Source of the DNA: Clostridium muellerianum
GTDB lineage: Bacteria; Bacillota; Clostridia; Clostridiales; Clostridiaceae
DNA length: 64,000 nucleotides
Reading direction: 5' to 3'
Assembly: GCF_012926525.1 (NCBI RefSeq)
Contig: NZ_JABBNI010000036.1
Coordinates: 1-64,000, forward strand
How positions within the stretch are numbered: position 1 is the stretch's first letter; the number at the start of each line of letters is the position of its first letter. Position numbers and translations under genes: made by a program. Positions 28,992 through 37,084 of the stretch are shown here, piece by piece. Under the pieces are notes generated by a model, which was not told the DNA's origin, made no database searches, and saw nothing but the letters and a program-made list of their open reading frames with translations.

Positions 28992-30221
28992 TTATTCTGA
29001 TAATTTTAATTTTAAAGTTTTATTTGAACCATTTCTAAATACTTCTAATTTTATTTCGTCACCAGATTTATGTTTGGATTTTATTTCATCTAGACTATTT
29101 GCGGATTTTACTGATTTACCATCAAACTTTGTAATTATATCTCCAGATTGTAGTCCAGCCTTTTCAGCAGGGCTAAATTCTTGAACCTGAGCTACAAGAA
29201 CTCCTTCAGGAACATTGTTTTGTTTAGCCAAATCAGAAGTAACATCTCTTATAGAAATTCCTATTTTTAATATAGGTTTTAAAAGATTGTCTATTTTAGG
29301 TTTAATTGAATCCATAGGAATTGCAAAACCTAAGCCTTCAACTCCACTTCCGCCAACTTTGGCTGTATTTATACCTATAACCTGACCCTGAGAGTTTACT
29401 AAAGCACCACCACTGTTACCAGCGTTTATAGCTGCATCTGTTTGTAAAAATGTTTGTTTTGTAGTACTGGTGCTACTTTCTTGAATTTCTCTATTCTTAG
29501 CGCTTATAATACCAGTTGTTACAGAACCTAATAATTCTTTGCCTAAAGGATTTCCTATAGCAACTACAGGATCGCCAACTTCAAGAGCATCCGAGCTTCC
29601 AAGTTCAGCTACAGCAGGCATTTTTACATTGCTATCAGTAATCTTTACTATGGCTAAATCCATGTCTTGATCATAATTTACTATTTTTGCAGATACTTCT
29701 TTTTTATCATTAAATATTATTTTTACTTGCTGAGCTCCATTTATAACATGAAAATTTGTTAAAATGTAACCTTCACTATTTATTATAATACCTGACCCCA
29801 TACCTTCTTGTTTTTGAGCAAATCCATAATCATTTTGAGCAATACCCGTAGTAGAAACACCAACTACAGCAGGGCCAACCTTTTTAGCTATTTGAGATAC
29901 AGTTAAAGAACCTTTTGTAGATACAGGTGATGCACTAATAAAATTTGAAGAAGTAGTGCTTTGCTGCTTTAAGCTCTCATATAAAGGTGTATTTTGGAAA
30001 AATTTTGATTTTGGAACATAATACAATGAAGCTGCAGTAGAAGCTGTTCCTCCTACAATACTGCAAATCAATCCAACTATTACATAAGACATAAGTCCTT
30101 TTTTTACTTTTCCGTTTTTATTATTAAAAAATTTATTTTGAAAGTTATTATTATTAAAATCATTACTTTCGTTAGTATCAACTAATACAAATTGTTTTTT
30201 TTCATTATTTATCTTATCCAT
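28992..30221 (-). CDS. htrA: HtrA/DegP-type serine protease, membrane anchored
   Basis: A 409-residue protease. An Asn-rich cytoplasmic N-terminus precedes one membrane segment (about 43-65). The trypsin-like domain has His158 (TNFHVING), Asp188 (DQDMDLAIVKI) and Ser270 (NAGNSGGA), and the single PDZ domain occupies the last 90 residues. It degrades or refolds damaged envelope proteins outside the membrane. The expected strong ribosome binding site is missing: only CAGGTAC precedes the ATG. An IS607-type element ends just upstream, so the native leader may have been lost or altered. Confidence 0.9.
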   Translation of the reverse strand: MDKINNEKKQFVLVDTNESNDFNNNNFQNKFFNNKNGKVKKGLMSYVIVGLICSIVGGTASTAASLYYVPKSKFFQNTPLYESLKQQSTTSSNFISASPVSTKGSLTVSQIAKKVGPAVVGVSTTGIAQNDYGFAQKQEGMGSGIIINSEGYILTNFHVINGAQQVKIIFNDKKEVSAKIVNYDQDMDLAIVKITDSNVKMPAVAELGSSDALEVGDPVVAIGNPLGKELLGSVTTGIISAKNREIQESSTSTTKQTFLQTDAAINAGNSGGALVNSQGQVIGINTAKVGGSGVEGLGFAIPMDSIKPKIDNLLKPILKIGISIRDVTSDLAKQNNVPEGVLVAQVQEFSPAEKAGLQSGDIITKFDGKSVKSANSLDEIKSKHKSGDEIKLEVFRNGSNKTLKLKLSE

Positions 30222-30231
30222 GATAAGTACC

Positions 30232-30381
30232 TGCTACTCAAAATATGGTCAAATATATCCATATTGAGATTGTTACTGTTTCAATGTACTCTGCCTTGCC
30301 GAAGCTACTACAGTTTGTTTAGCACTCCACAGTCGTTAATTCCCCAAATAGCCTTGGGTACATATATAAGTGCTTGTTTAA
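30232..30381 (-). ncRNA. Candidate TnpB guide (omega) RNA region
   Basis: The 150 bases after the tnpB stop on the minus strand contain no gene and end close to the htrA start. TnpB guide RNAs are normally encoded here, overlapping the tnpB 3' end, with the guide taken from sequence beyond the element. The segment has GC-richer stretches (GGCAAGGCAGAGTAC) unlike its surroundings. This is inferred from position, not from a recognised fold. Confidence 0.5.
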
Positions 30382-31551
30382 TTAAGCTATCTTATATTTC
30401 TTAGCATTGGCTAAATTTATTGAAGCATTTAAATCTCTGTTTATACTTAATCCACAAGAGCATTTATAAACTCTATCTGCTAGTTTTAAATCTTTCTTAT
30501 ATGCTCCACATGAGCTGCATATTTTACTACTTGAATAAAATCTATCAGCTATTCTTATTTCAATGCCATTTTGTTTAGCTTTTGAAATAAGTTTAGTTCT
30601 AAACGCATAGAACTTTTGCTGTGCAACTGCCTTTGCTAGATGTTTATTCTTCATCATTCCTTTTACATTTAAATCTTCAATGGTTATAAAGCTTGGTTTT
30701 TGCTTTATCAACTCATTTACTGTTTTATTTATATAATCTGTTCTAATATTTGTAAGTCTTTGATGAAGTTTTTGTACCTTGACTATTTGTTTTTGGATAT
30801 TTTGACGAGCAGCTTCTCCTTTCTCGTTTTTATTTCTTAATTTTAAACTTTCATATTTCCTTGAAAGCTTTCTTTGCTCACGTTTTAGTTTCTTTTCTTC
30901 TTTTTTAACTCTTTTAGTTTTGTTAATATTCTTTTTAGTTAAGCCATTATTACAGATTACAAAATCCTTTAGTCCAAGATCTACACCTATTCCTTCTGAA
31001 TAAGTTGTTTTGTCTACTTTAATATCCTCTTCAACTAAAATTGAAACAAAATATCTATTTGCTTTTTCACTTACTGTACCACTTTTAACTATAGAGTTAA
31101 CTGGAATATATCCAAATTCTTTTAATTTAATCCAACCTAAAGTTGGCACTTTAACTCTATATCTTTCAATGGTCCAATCTGTTTTATTATTCTTTGGAAA
31201 GTAAGCTTTAACATCTTGGTCCTTCTTTTTCTTAAATTTAGGAAATGCTGTTTCTCCTTTGAAGAACCTCTTGAATGCTTTTTCTCCATTCATAATAGCT
31301 TTTTTGGTTGCTTTAGAAGATACATCTTTAATCCATAGTTTATTTTCATTATTAGGAATATACTCATTATTGAGCCATTTAGAAAAATCCATACCACTAA
31401 TAAACTTTTTCTCTTTTTCATAAACTTCTTTATTATGGGCAATATAAAAATTATATATAAACCTACTTACACCAATAGTTTGATGGATTTTAGTTATCTG
31501 TTCTTCTGTTGGTTTAATTTCTATTTTGTATGCTTTTTTCAACTTCTTCAT
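30382..31551 (-). CDS. tnpB: TnpB, RNA-guided nuclease of an IS607-type element
   Basis: A 389-residue protein with all catalytic parts: RuvC-I Asp191 (GIGVDLGLKDF), RuvC-II Glu292 (TIEDLNVKGM), a zinc ribbon with Cys345/Cys348 and Cys364/Cys366, and RuvC-III Asp373 (NRDLNASINL). The N-terminal region KPTEEQITKIHQTIG is typical. TnpB proteins cut DNA under guide RNA direction and help the element persist. The gene follows the truncated tnpA by 41 bases with AAGGAAGATGAAG upstream. It appears functional even though its recombinase partner is broken. Confidence 0.92.
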   Translation of the reverse strand: MKKLKKAYKIEIKPTEEQITKIHQTIGVSRFIYNFYIAHNKEVYEKEKKFISGMDFSKWLNNEYIPNNENKLWIKDVSSKATKKAIMNGEKAFKRFFKGETAFPKFKKKKDQDVKAYFPKNNKTDWTIERYRVKVPTLGWIKLKEFGYIPVNSIVKSGTVSEKANRYFVSILVEEDIKVDKTTYSEGIGVDLGLKDFVICNNGLTKKNINKTKRVKKEEKKLKREQRKLSRKYESLKLRNKNEKGEAARQNIQKQIVKVQKLHQRLTNIRTDYINKTVNELIKQKPSFITIEDLNVKGMMKNKHLAKAVAQQKFYAFRTKLISKAKQNGIEIRIADRFYSSSKICSSCGAYKKDLKLADRVYKCSCGLSINRDLNASINLANAKKYKIA

Positions 31552-31592
31552 CTTCCTTTATCTTTTTCTTGTATTTTCTTAAACCATAAATT

Positions 31593-31811
31593 CTACAACC
31601 GAAAAGTTGAAACTCTTGCATATATAGTTGTTCTTTTTACAGAAGATGTTATCCCTTTGAATTCTTTACATTGCTCATAAGTGTAATATTTTCTATTTGT
31701 TGGGGTTCTGAATGATTTTAATGTCCATTCAATATTCCATCTTTGTAATGTTCTAACTGATACATTTATTAACTCTGCAAATTCATTAGGGTTATAATTA
31801 TTATTCTTCAA
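31593..31811 (-). pseudogene. Truncated IS607 tnpA (MerR-like serine recombinase)
   Basis: Only 72 residues remain: a MerR-type helix-turn-helix (PNEFAELINVSVRTLQRW), then TIYARVST, the opening of the serine recombinase domain with its catalytic Ser, followed at once by three residues and a stop. Full TnpA proteins have about 190-220 residues. The missing stretch points to an internal deletion joining the 5' end to the tnpB leader. The start is TTG 31811 with GGAGTGAG upstream. Confidence 0.85.
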
Positions 31812-32090
31812 ATGTACTCACTCCTTTTACACAAGTACATTTTACTATATTTTTAATAACTAAATACTTCATCCTTAGGTTTTATTGATATCCTATGCTT
31901 ATTATATTAAGATGGTTTTGTGACATTTCTATGTCAAAAATGTGAACGTAATATAACATTTCTGTATAATAATTGTTAATATATTCAAAGTTTAAAACTT
32001 ATAAATGTCTATTTAATACAAAAGTAATTTTGTAAGCATGAAGAGGTTTTACGAGTAATTTAGAAACATTGCTATTAGAATTTAATGAAT
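31812..32090. other. AT-rich gap, no gene seen
   Basis: It holds the ribosome binding site of the tnpA remnant and AT-rich sequence between the mobile element and the small ORF terminator. No other signal is evident. Confidence 0.4.
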
Positions 32091-32131
32091 AATAATTAAT
32101 GAAGCTCCCTTAATTAAGGAGCTTCATTAAT
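32091..32131. terminator. Hairpin at the end of the small minus-strand gene
   Basis: A long perfect palindrome centred near 32111 (TGAAGCTCC and GGAGCTTCA arms). It overlaps the stop codon of the 44-residue gene and should end its transcript. Confidence 0.65.
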
Positions 32132-32248
32132 GTTAACGTCTAAAGTACTTTGAGGATTCTTTTTTTTCATTTCCTGTTCTCTAGTTACATCAGGTTTGGC
32201 AAACTTTTTATTCTGCATCTTTTTTTCTTTCTTACTTTCACGGTGCAT
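32114..32248 (-). CDS. Small basic hypothetical protein
   Basis: 44 residues, Lys-rich (RESKKEKKMQNKKFAKPDV), with an AGGGGTG ribosome binding site 6 bases before the ATG and a terminator-like hairpin at its end. These two signals are the evidence for a real gene. No domain is recognised. Confidence 0.5.
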   Translation of the reverse strand: MHRESKKEKKMQNKKFAKPDVTREQEMKKKNPQSTLDVNINEAP

Positions 32249-32381
32249 TAAAGTCACCCCTTTCAACATTAATATAATAACCTTAAAAAATTTATTTATA
32301 CTACTAAAAAAAGTATGATAACATATAATATATAATTGTAGATAAGTATTTTTGTTTTAAATAATTTGATAATTAAGAAGG

Positions 32382-34016
32382 ATGAATATGTATAAAGATG
32401 TTAAGTTAGAAAAAGGTTATGATACCCTTATGGAAAAAAGCCAGAGAAAAAATTACGGATGTTTTTATACCCCGGATTATATTATAGATTATATTATAGA
32501 AAACACTTTTAATGACTTAGATGTTGTTAAAAATCCATTTGTAAAAATTCTTGATCCTTCCTGTGGTTCAGGATACTTTTTAATTAAAGTAGTTAAATTC
32601 TTAATGAAGGAATTTACTAAAAGTATTAATGTTTTACAAGAAAAATATAAAGAAGAAGAATATTTTATAGATAGTTTTAGAAAATTAAAAGGAAACGATT
32701 ATTGGAAGGTAAAAAACTTAAAATTTCATATAAAAACTTATTGTATTTATGGTGCAGATATAGATCCTTATGCTGTAGAATTATGCAGACAAAATATTAG
32801 CGGCCTTTGTAAGCATAGAAAGGGTGGTACTTTAAATATAATTTGTTGTGATAGTTTAATTAGGTGGGAAAAGAAAAGTGGAACAAAAATAGAAAAGTTA
32901 AAGCCTTTATCAACATTTTGGAATGAAAAATATGATTATATTGTAGGGAATCCCCCCTGGGTATCCTTAAATAGAAAAAATAAGCAATATAAAGATAAGA
33001 AACTTATAAATTATTATATAAGAGAATATGAAGGAGATCTATATCTACCTAATTTATATGAATATTTTATTAAAAGATCTCTAGAGCTTATAAAAACTAG
33101 AGGAAGAATTGGATTTGTATTACCAGATAGATTTGCTAAGAATCTTCAATATAGGAATTTTAGAAAAGCAATAGTTTTAAATTATAATATAAAAAATTTA
33201 GCTTTTGAAATAAAGTTTCCTAGTATAAATACAGATGTGATGGTTTTTATAGTAGAGAAAACTTATAGTAAAAATAATAAAGTTAGTGTAGAGGTATATA
33301 AAAAGAGAAATTATGAAATTTATCAAAGTCAGTATTTAAAAAATCAAAATAATGAGTTTTTATATGATAGTAATAGTTTTAATAGAAGCATTAAAGAAAT
33401 AGTAGAGAGAAATAGTAAGGTTTTAGGAGATATAAGTACAACTTTTACAGGATTTATAGGAAATTCTAAGGAAATAAAAAAAGCCAGAGTAAATAATAAT
33501 CAAATAAGTATATTAAAAGGAGAGAATATAACTAATTTTAAAGTTTTAAATAATTCTTATTATGAATTTGAAGAGAAAAATATAAAGGGTGGAACAAAGG
33601 ATGTAAGAAAATTGACATATGCTCCTAAGATAGTAGTGAGAAAAACTGGCAATGGAATAATTGCAGCTTTAGATAAAGAAGGAATAATTATAGAGCAATC
33701 TCTTTATGGCATAATTAAGTTGGATGAAAAGTTCTCCTATAAATATGTATTAGGTATATTGAATTCTAAGTTAATGCAGTGGTATTATTTAAATTTCCTT
33801 ATAACAAATCTAAATTCTATTCCTCAGCTAAAAAAATACAGTTTGAATCAAATACCTATAAAATCTTGTGATGCAAAAAGCCAGTATAGAATAGAGAACT
33901 TGGTGGATAAAATTAACAATAAGTATAATTTATATGAAAAGGTTAAAAAGGAATTAGATGAAGCTGTATTTGATTTGTATGACATAAAGGATGAATACAG
34001 AAATAAGTTTGTTTAA
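32382..34016 (+). CDS. Orphan N6-adenine DNA methyltransferase, CamA-like
   Basis: A 544-residue gamma-class methyltransferase. The AdoMet motif DPSCGSGYF (58-66), the acidic GADIDP (124-129) and catalytic NPPW (190-193) are complete. The C-terminal half has a TaqI/Eco57I-like target recognition region and the typical GILNSKLMQWYY. The opening layout, FYTPDYIIDYII, and blocks CIYGADID and YDYIVGNPP, resemble Clostridioides difficile CamA, an orphan methyltransferase that affects sporulation. No restriction nuclease is adjacent. The RBS is AAGAAGGATG. The target site is not readable from sequence. Confidence 0.85.
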   Translation: MNMYKDVKLEKGYDTLMEKSQRKNYGCFYTPDYIIDYIIENTFNDLDVVKNPFVKILDPSCGSGYFLIKVVKFLMKEFTKSINVLQEKYKEEEYFIDSFRKLKGNDYWKVKNLKFHIKTYCIYGADIDPYAVELCRQNISGLCKHRKGGTLNIICCDSLIRWEKKSGTKIEKLKPLSTFWNEKYDYIVGNPPWVSLNRKNKQYKDKKLINYYIREYEGDLYLPNLYEYFIKRSLELIKTRGRIGFVLPDRFAKNLQYRNFRKAIVLNYNIKNLAFEIKFPSINTDVMVFIVEKTYSKNNKVSVEVYKKRNYEIYQSQYLKNQNNEFLYDSNSFNRSIKEIVERNSKVLGDISTTFTGFIGNSKEIKKARVNNNQISILKGENITNFKVLNNSYYEFEEKNIKGGTKDVRKLTYAPKIVVRKTGNGIIAALDKEGIIIEQSLYGIIKLDEKFSYKYVLGILNSKLMQWYYLNFLITNLNSIPQLKKYSLNQIPIKSCDAKSQYRIENLVDKINNKYNLYEKVKKELDEAVFDLYDIKDEYRNKFV

Positions 34017-34086
34017 ATATTTAATTTTGCAACTCAAAATAGTAAAAGTATTTTTGATATATCTGCAATTCATAATATGAAACTAA

Positions 34087-34243
34087 GGCATATTCAAAAA
34101 AATAACAAGTCAGTATGTTAGTATATTTTGCGTCATACTGCGTCAACAGAACCCTTTGATAGAACAACTATCAGCGGAACCTGTTTCCTTGTCTGACGCA
34201 AAATATACTAACATCTTTGACTTGCTATTTTCTTTCATATGCC
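34087..34243 (-). repeat. MITE-like palindromic repeat, copy 3 (inverted)
   Basis: Inverse orientation relative to 7386-7542. The reverse strand reads GTCAGACAAGGAAACAGGTT in the core, with GGCATATGAAAG-type ends. Inner arms (GTTAGTATATTTTGCGTCA and its complement) differ from the other copies but still pair. Confidence 0.78.
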
Positions 34244-34369
34244 TAATATAAAATTTTGTCAACGAAATAGTATGGCTTTTCAGTATTATTAAAACAAATG
34301 TTTATGGAAAAATCTATGTATATTTAATGTATAGAGTGTATTACGAATTGCAGGATATATGTGTAAAAG

Positions 34370-34385
34370 TTCGATATGGTACGAA
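34370..34385. promoter_or_regulatory. TTCG-N8-CGAA palindrome upstream of the purine permease
   Basis: TTCGATATGGTACGAA matches TTCGTAATGGTACGAA at 41711-41726, upstream of purE. Both lie 87-88 bases before a -35 box and 137-142 bases before a guanine aptamer. A shared transcription factor site is likely. It does not look like the Bacillus PurBox. Confidence 0.55.
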
Positions 34386-34457
34386 TATTTTAAATATAAT
34401 TGCATTAAATAGTAAAATCTGCATAGAACATTAATAACCTGAATAGGTTAGAACATA

Positions 34458-34486
34458 TTGACTTTACGTTTGTAAGATGTTAACAT
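34458..34486 (+). promoter_or_regulatory. Promoter of the guanine riboswitch leader
   Basis: TTGACT, 17 bases, TAACAT, 25 bases before the aptamer. Confidence 0.6.
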
Positions 34487-34511
34487 ATATACCGTACTAA
34501 AACTAAATAAT

Positions 34512-34580
34512 CATCCGTATAATCTTGAAAATATGGTTCGAGAGTTTCTACAAGATACCTAAAATATCTAACTATGGGTG
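34512..34580 (+). ncRNA. Guanine-class purine riboswitch aptamer
   Basis: The conserved purine aptamer is clear: P1 CATCC with GGGTG, TATAATC, loop ATATGG, GTTTCTAC, loop ACCTAAAAT and AACTATGGG. The base that reads the ligand is C (CTATG), as in guanine/hypoxanthine aptamers rather than the U of adenine aptamers. It controls the permease downstream, most likely by termination. Confidence 0.92.
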
Positions 34581-34608
34581 AATCCGCAAAGTTTGTATTA
34601 AGAAATTT

Positions 34609-34655
34609 AAGTTTCTGTTTGGATTTACTTGTAATCTGGGCAGAAACTTTTTTAT
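34609..34655 (+). terminator. Riboswitch-controlled terminator
   Basis: AAGTTTCTG pairs with CAGAAACTT, followed by TTTTTATT, 17 bases before the permease start. It is the expression platform of the aptamer at 34512-34580. Confidence 0.82.
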
Positions 34656-34671
34656 TATTAGGGAGGGAAAT

Positions 34672-36105
34672 ATGTACATGGAAAAACCTAGACAGGAAGA
34701 ACAAAAGAAATCATTTTTAAATTCATTCTTTAAATTATCGGAAAACAATACAAATGTTAAAACAGAAATATTAGCCGGAATTACTACATTTATAACTATG
34801 GCTTATATAATTTTTGTAAATCCTTCAATACTTATGCAGGCGGGAATTAACTCAAAGGGACTTGTAGGAGATGCAGCAGTAAAAGCAGGATTGTCAGCAA
34901 TTAATGATCCAGTTGTAGCTTCAGTATTTGGTGCTACTTGTATAGCAGCTGCAGTAGGTACATTGATAATGGCTCTTTATGCTAACCTTCCTTTTGCTCA
35001 AGCACCAGGAATGGGACTTAATGCATTTTTCACTTATAGTGTATGTTTGACTTTAGGATATACATGGCAGCAAGCTCTAGCAGCTGTATTTGTATCAGGA
35101 GTACTTTTTATAATAATTACTGTTACTTCAATACGAGAGAAGATAGTTGATGCCTTGCCACAAAACTTAAAACTTGCAATTTCAGGTGGTATAGGATTAT
35201 TTGTAGCAATTGTAGGCTTAAAAGGCGGCGGAATAATAGTAGCAAGCAGCAGTACTTTGGTAACCTTTGGAAGTTTTACAAATCCACATACTTTAGTAAC
35301 TGTTATAGGATTAGTTATTACAAGTATTTTAATGGCAAGAAGAGTTAAGGGTGCAATGCTAATAGGTATAATACTTACTACTATAGTTGGTATTCCTTTT
35401 GGAGTAACACATCTTGCAGAAGTAAAAATAATAAGTCCACCACCATCTTTAGCACCAACATTCTTTGCATTAGATTTTAAGGGACTTTTAGGACTTGGAA
35501 AAGCATCAGCAGTTGGAGCGTTTACAAGCTTAATTATGGTTGTTATAACTTTTAGTTTAGTAGACTTATTTGATACTATTGGAACTTTAGTTGGAACTGC
35601 ACAAAAAGCTAAAATGTTAGACAAAGATGGAAAAGTTAAAAATATGCACAAGGCTCTTTTATCAGATGCAGTAGCAACTACAGTAGGATCACTACTTGGA
35701 ACAAGTACAGTAGTAACTTATGTTGAATCCACATCAGGAGTATCAGAAGGTGGAAGAACAGGACTAACAGCTTTTACAACTGCAGTATTATTTTTATTAG
35801 CATTATTCTTTGTAGGTCTTGTTGGAGTAGTTCCAGCAGAAGCCACAGCACCAGCACTTGTAATAGTTGGAGTTCTTATGATTGGAGCTATAACAAAAAT
35901 TAATTTTGAAGATTTTACGGAAGCACTTCCAGCATTCTTTACTATAGCTATTATGCCTTTTAGTTACAGTATAGCTAATGGTATAGCAGCAGGAATAATA
36001 TTTTATCCTATAGTAAAAATAGCTACAGGAAAACATAAAGAAGTGCATCCTATAGTATATATACTTGCTTTATTATTTATATTAAGATTTACACTACTTC
36101 CATAA
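34672..36105 (+). CDS. AzgA/PbuG-type hypoxanthine/guanine permease
   Basis: A 477-residue nucleobase permease with about 12-13 helices. Family motifs are AGITTFITMAYIIFVNP at the N-terminus, FAQAPGMGLNAFFTY, SLVDLFDTIGTLVGTA and STSGVSEGGRTGLTA. It imports purine bases with protons. The guanine-type riboswitch upstream says that guanine or hypoxanthine turns it off, which supports the substrate class. The RBS is GGGAGGGAA; ATG 34672 is used, with a second ATG two codons later. Confidence 0.9.
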   Translation: MYMEKPRQEEQKKSFLNSFFKLSENNTNVKTEILAGITTFITMAYIIFVNPSILMQAGINSKGLVGDAAVKAGLSAINDPVVASVFGATCIAAAVGTLIMALYANLPFAQAPGMGLNAFFTYSVCLTLGYTWQQALAAVFVSGVLFIIITVTSIREKIVDALPQNLKLAISGGIGLFVAIVGLKGGGIIVASSSTLVTFGSFTNPHTLVTVIGLVITSILMARRVKGAMLIGIILTTIVGIPFGVTHLAEVKIISPPPSLAPTFFALDFKGLLGLGKASAVGAFTSLIMVVITFSLVDLFDTIGTLVGTAQKAKMLDKDGKVKNMHKALLSDAVATTVGSLLGTSTVVTYVESTSGVSEGGRTGLTAFTTAVLFLLALFFVGLVGVVPAEATAPALVIVGVLMIGAITKINFEDFTEALPAFFTIAIMPFSYSIANGIAAGIIFYPIVKIATGKHKEVHPIVYILALLFILRFTLLP

Positions 36106-36135
36106 GAAACTTATACAAGAGATTTAAATATTTTA

Positions 36136-36177
36136 GAGTATATAAATATGTAATTATTTATGTGCTCTATTTTTAGT
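36136..36177 (+). terminator. Probable terminator after the purine permease
   Basis: AGAGTATATAAATA pairs imperfectly with TATTTATGTGCTCT, followed by ATTTTT. Confidence 0.5.
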
Positions 36178-36200
36178 ATAATTAGCAACTGCAAATAAAC

Positions 36201-36451
36201 GAAGAAACGTTAAACTGTATTCCGGCTGATATATGTTGTGAAGGAACACTCACTTCATTTAAGAAGTTCTAATGCCTGAGATATTGCAAAATCCCTACCT
36301 CCTCAAATGTGACGTCCTGTCACTTTCGGAGCTTTTGCCGTTCTGGCAAAAATTACGGTATTTTTCAATATCTCAAGCAAAGAACTTCTAAAATTCGTTC
36401 GAATTTTCCTTCACAACATATATCAGTCTACATACAGCTTAACGTTTCTTC
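36201..36451 (-). repeat. Large branched palindromic element, copy B
   Basis: The outer 21-bp arms 36226-36246 and 36406-36426 are perfect inverted repeats, extended by GAAGAAACGTTAA arms at 36201 and 36432. Read on the minus strand, the core 36296-36359 folds into two small hairpins (TTTTTGCC/GGCAAAAG and GTGAC/GTCAC) and a CTCC/GGAG stem. It is nearly identical to 60787-60987 and shares architecture with 59656-59901. No coding sequence. Confidence 0.8.
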
Positions 36452-36694
36452 TTACTTCAGTTTACATATATACTATTATCTTAAAAGAGTAGCTTTCATA
36501 ATAATCATTTTTTATTTAAGCTATGTTTTAATATAATGTTGAAATATAGCCTTAAAAAATTATGGGTGGAATTGTCCACCTATAATGATAAATAAAGGAA
36601 AGATACACCATAAATGTGCTATAATTGAAAATTCTGACTTTCCTTATGAAAATTTGTTACGCACACTATTGATAGTGTGAAAAAATATTCTTTT

Positions 36695-36898
36695 CTATTT
36701 GAATTTTTCTGGTTTTGAAACTCTCATATTCAATATATGTCCGCATTTAGTACATATCTCTGCAAAAACTTCTGAACCTTTTCCTGGCTTAAATATTATA
36801 TTAATAGGCAATAGTTTTGGTTCAGCACCAAATGTTCCTTGTGCAAATTCTGTACCCCCACATTCAGGACATTTTCTTTCTTCATCCACACTATTCAT
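36695..36898 (-). CDS. Small zinc-ribbon protein
   Basis: 67 residues with two Cys pairs, CPECGG and CTKCGH, which should bind one zinc ion. The middle, EPKLLPINIIFKPGKGSEV, resembles small clostridial zinc-ribbon proteins of unknown role. It has its own ATG and a usable GGAG-like site (ATAGGAG) upstream. It stands alone between repeats. Confidence 0.65.
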   Translation of the reverse strand: MNSVDEERKCPECGGTEFAQGTFGAEPKLLPINIIFKPGKGSEVFAEICTKCGHILNMRVSKPEKFK

Positions 36899-36986
36899 CT
36901 CCTATGTTACTTTTTTATTTTAATAATATTCATAAAAACTTATTATTAGAACAAAGACATAATGAGTTACCATTGTTCATTTGATT

Positions 36987-37066
36987 ATTAGCAACAGAGA
37001 TTGTCTGTTAACTTCGAATACCTGTAAGGTACCTGACACCTTACAAAAGCTGGAATAGTTTTTATT
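36987..37066. repeat. Direct repeat/terminator unit, copy 1
   Basis: An 80-base unit with TTGTCTGTTAA, TGTAAGGTACCTGACA and CTGGAATAGTTTTT. The same unit recurs at 37511-37592. Each lies just after the 3' end of a minus-strand gene, and each contains a short hairpin, so both may serve as terminators. Confidence 0.65.
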
Positions 37067-37084
37067 GTTAATAAATAAATTTAT

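Larger units (their letters stand above)
30230..31830 (-). mobile_element. IS607-type element, tnpA truncated, tnpB intact
   Basis: On the minus strand it holds a tnpA fragment (31593-31811), an intact tnpB (30382-31551), and a structured-looking tail of about 150 bases before htrA. The order matches IS607 elements: serine recombinase, then TnpB, then the guide-RNA region. Exact ends were not resolved; IS607 makes no target duplication. Transposition would require a recombinase from another copy. Confidence 0.75.

Noticed and set aside
30382-31551. TnpB considered as a Cas12-type effector
   Set aside because: 389 residues, no CRISPR repeats or cas1/cas2 nearby, and an IS607 tnpA remnant directly upstream.
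34350-34400. PurR PurBox considered for the TTCG palindrome
   Set aside because: The Bacillus PurBox core is CCGAAC in an AT-rich context. This palindrome differs, so I report it as an unassigned operator.
35034-35651. 205-codon open frame antisense to the purine permease
   Set aside because: Low-complexity Pro/Thr/Ile-rich translation, no ribosome binding site, and fully inside a clear permease gene on the other strand.
36309-36536. 75-codon frame inside palindromic element B
   Set aside because: It is a chance frame through a hairpin core and lacks a ribosome binding site.
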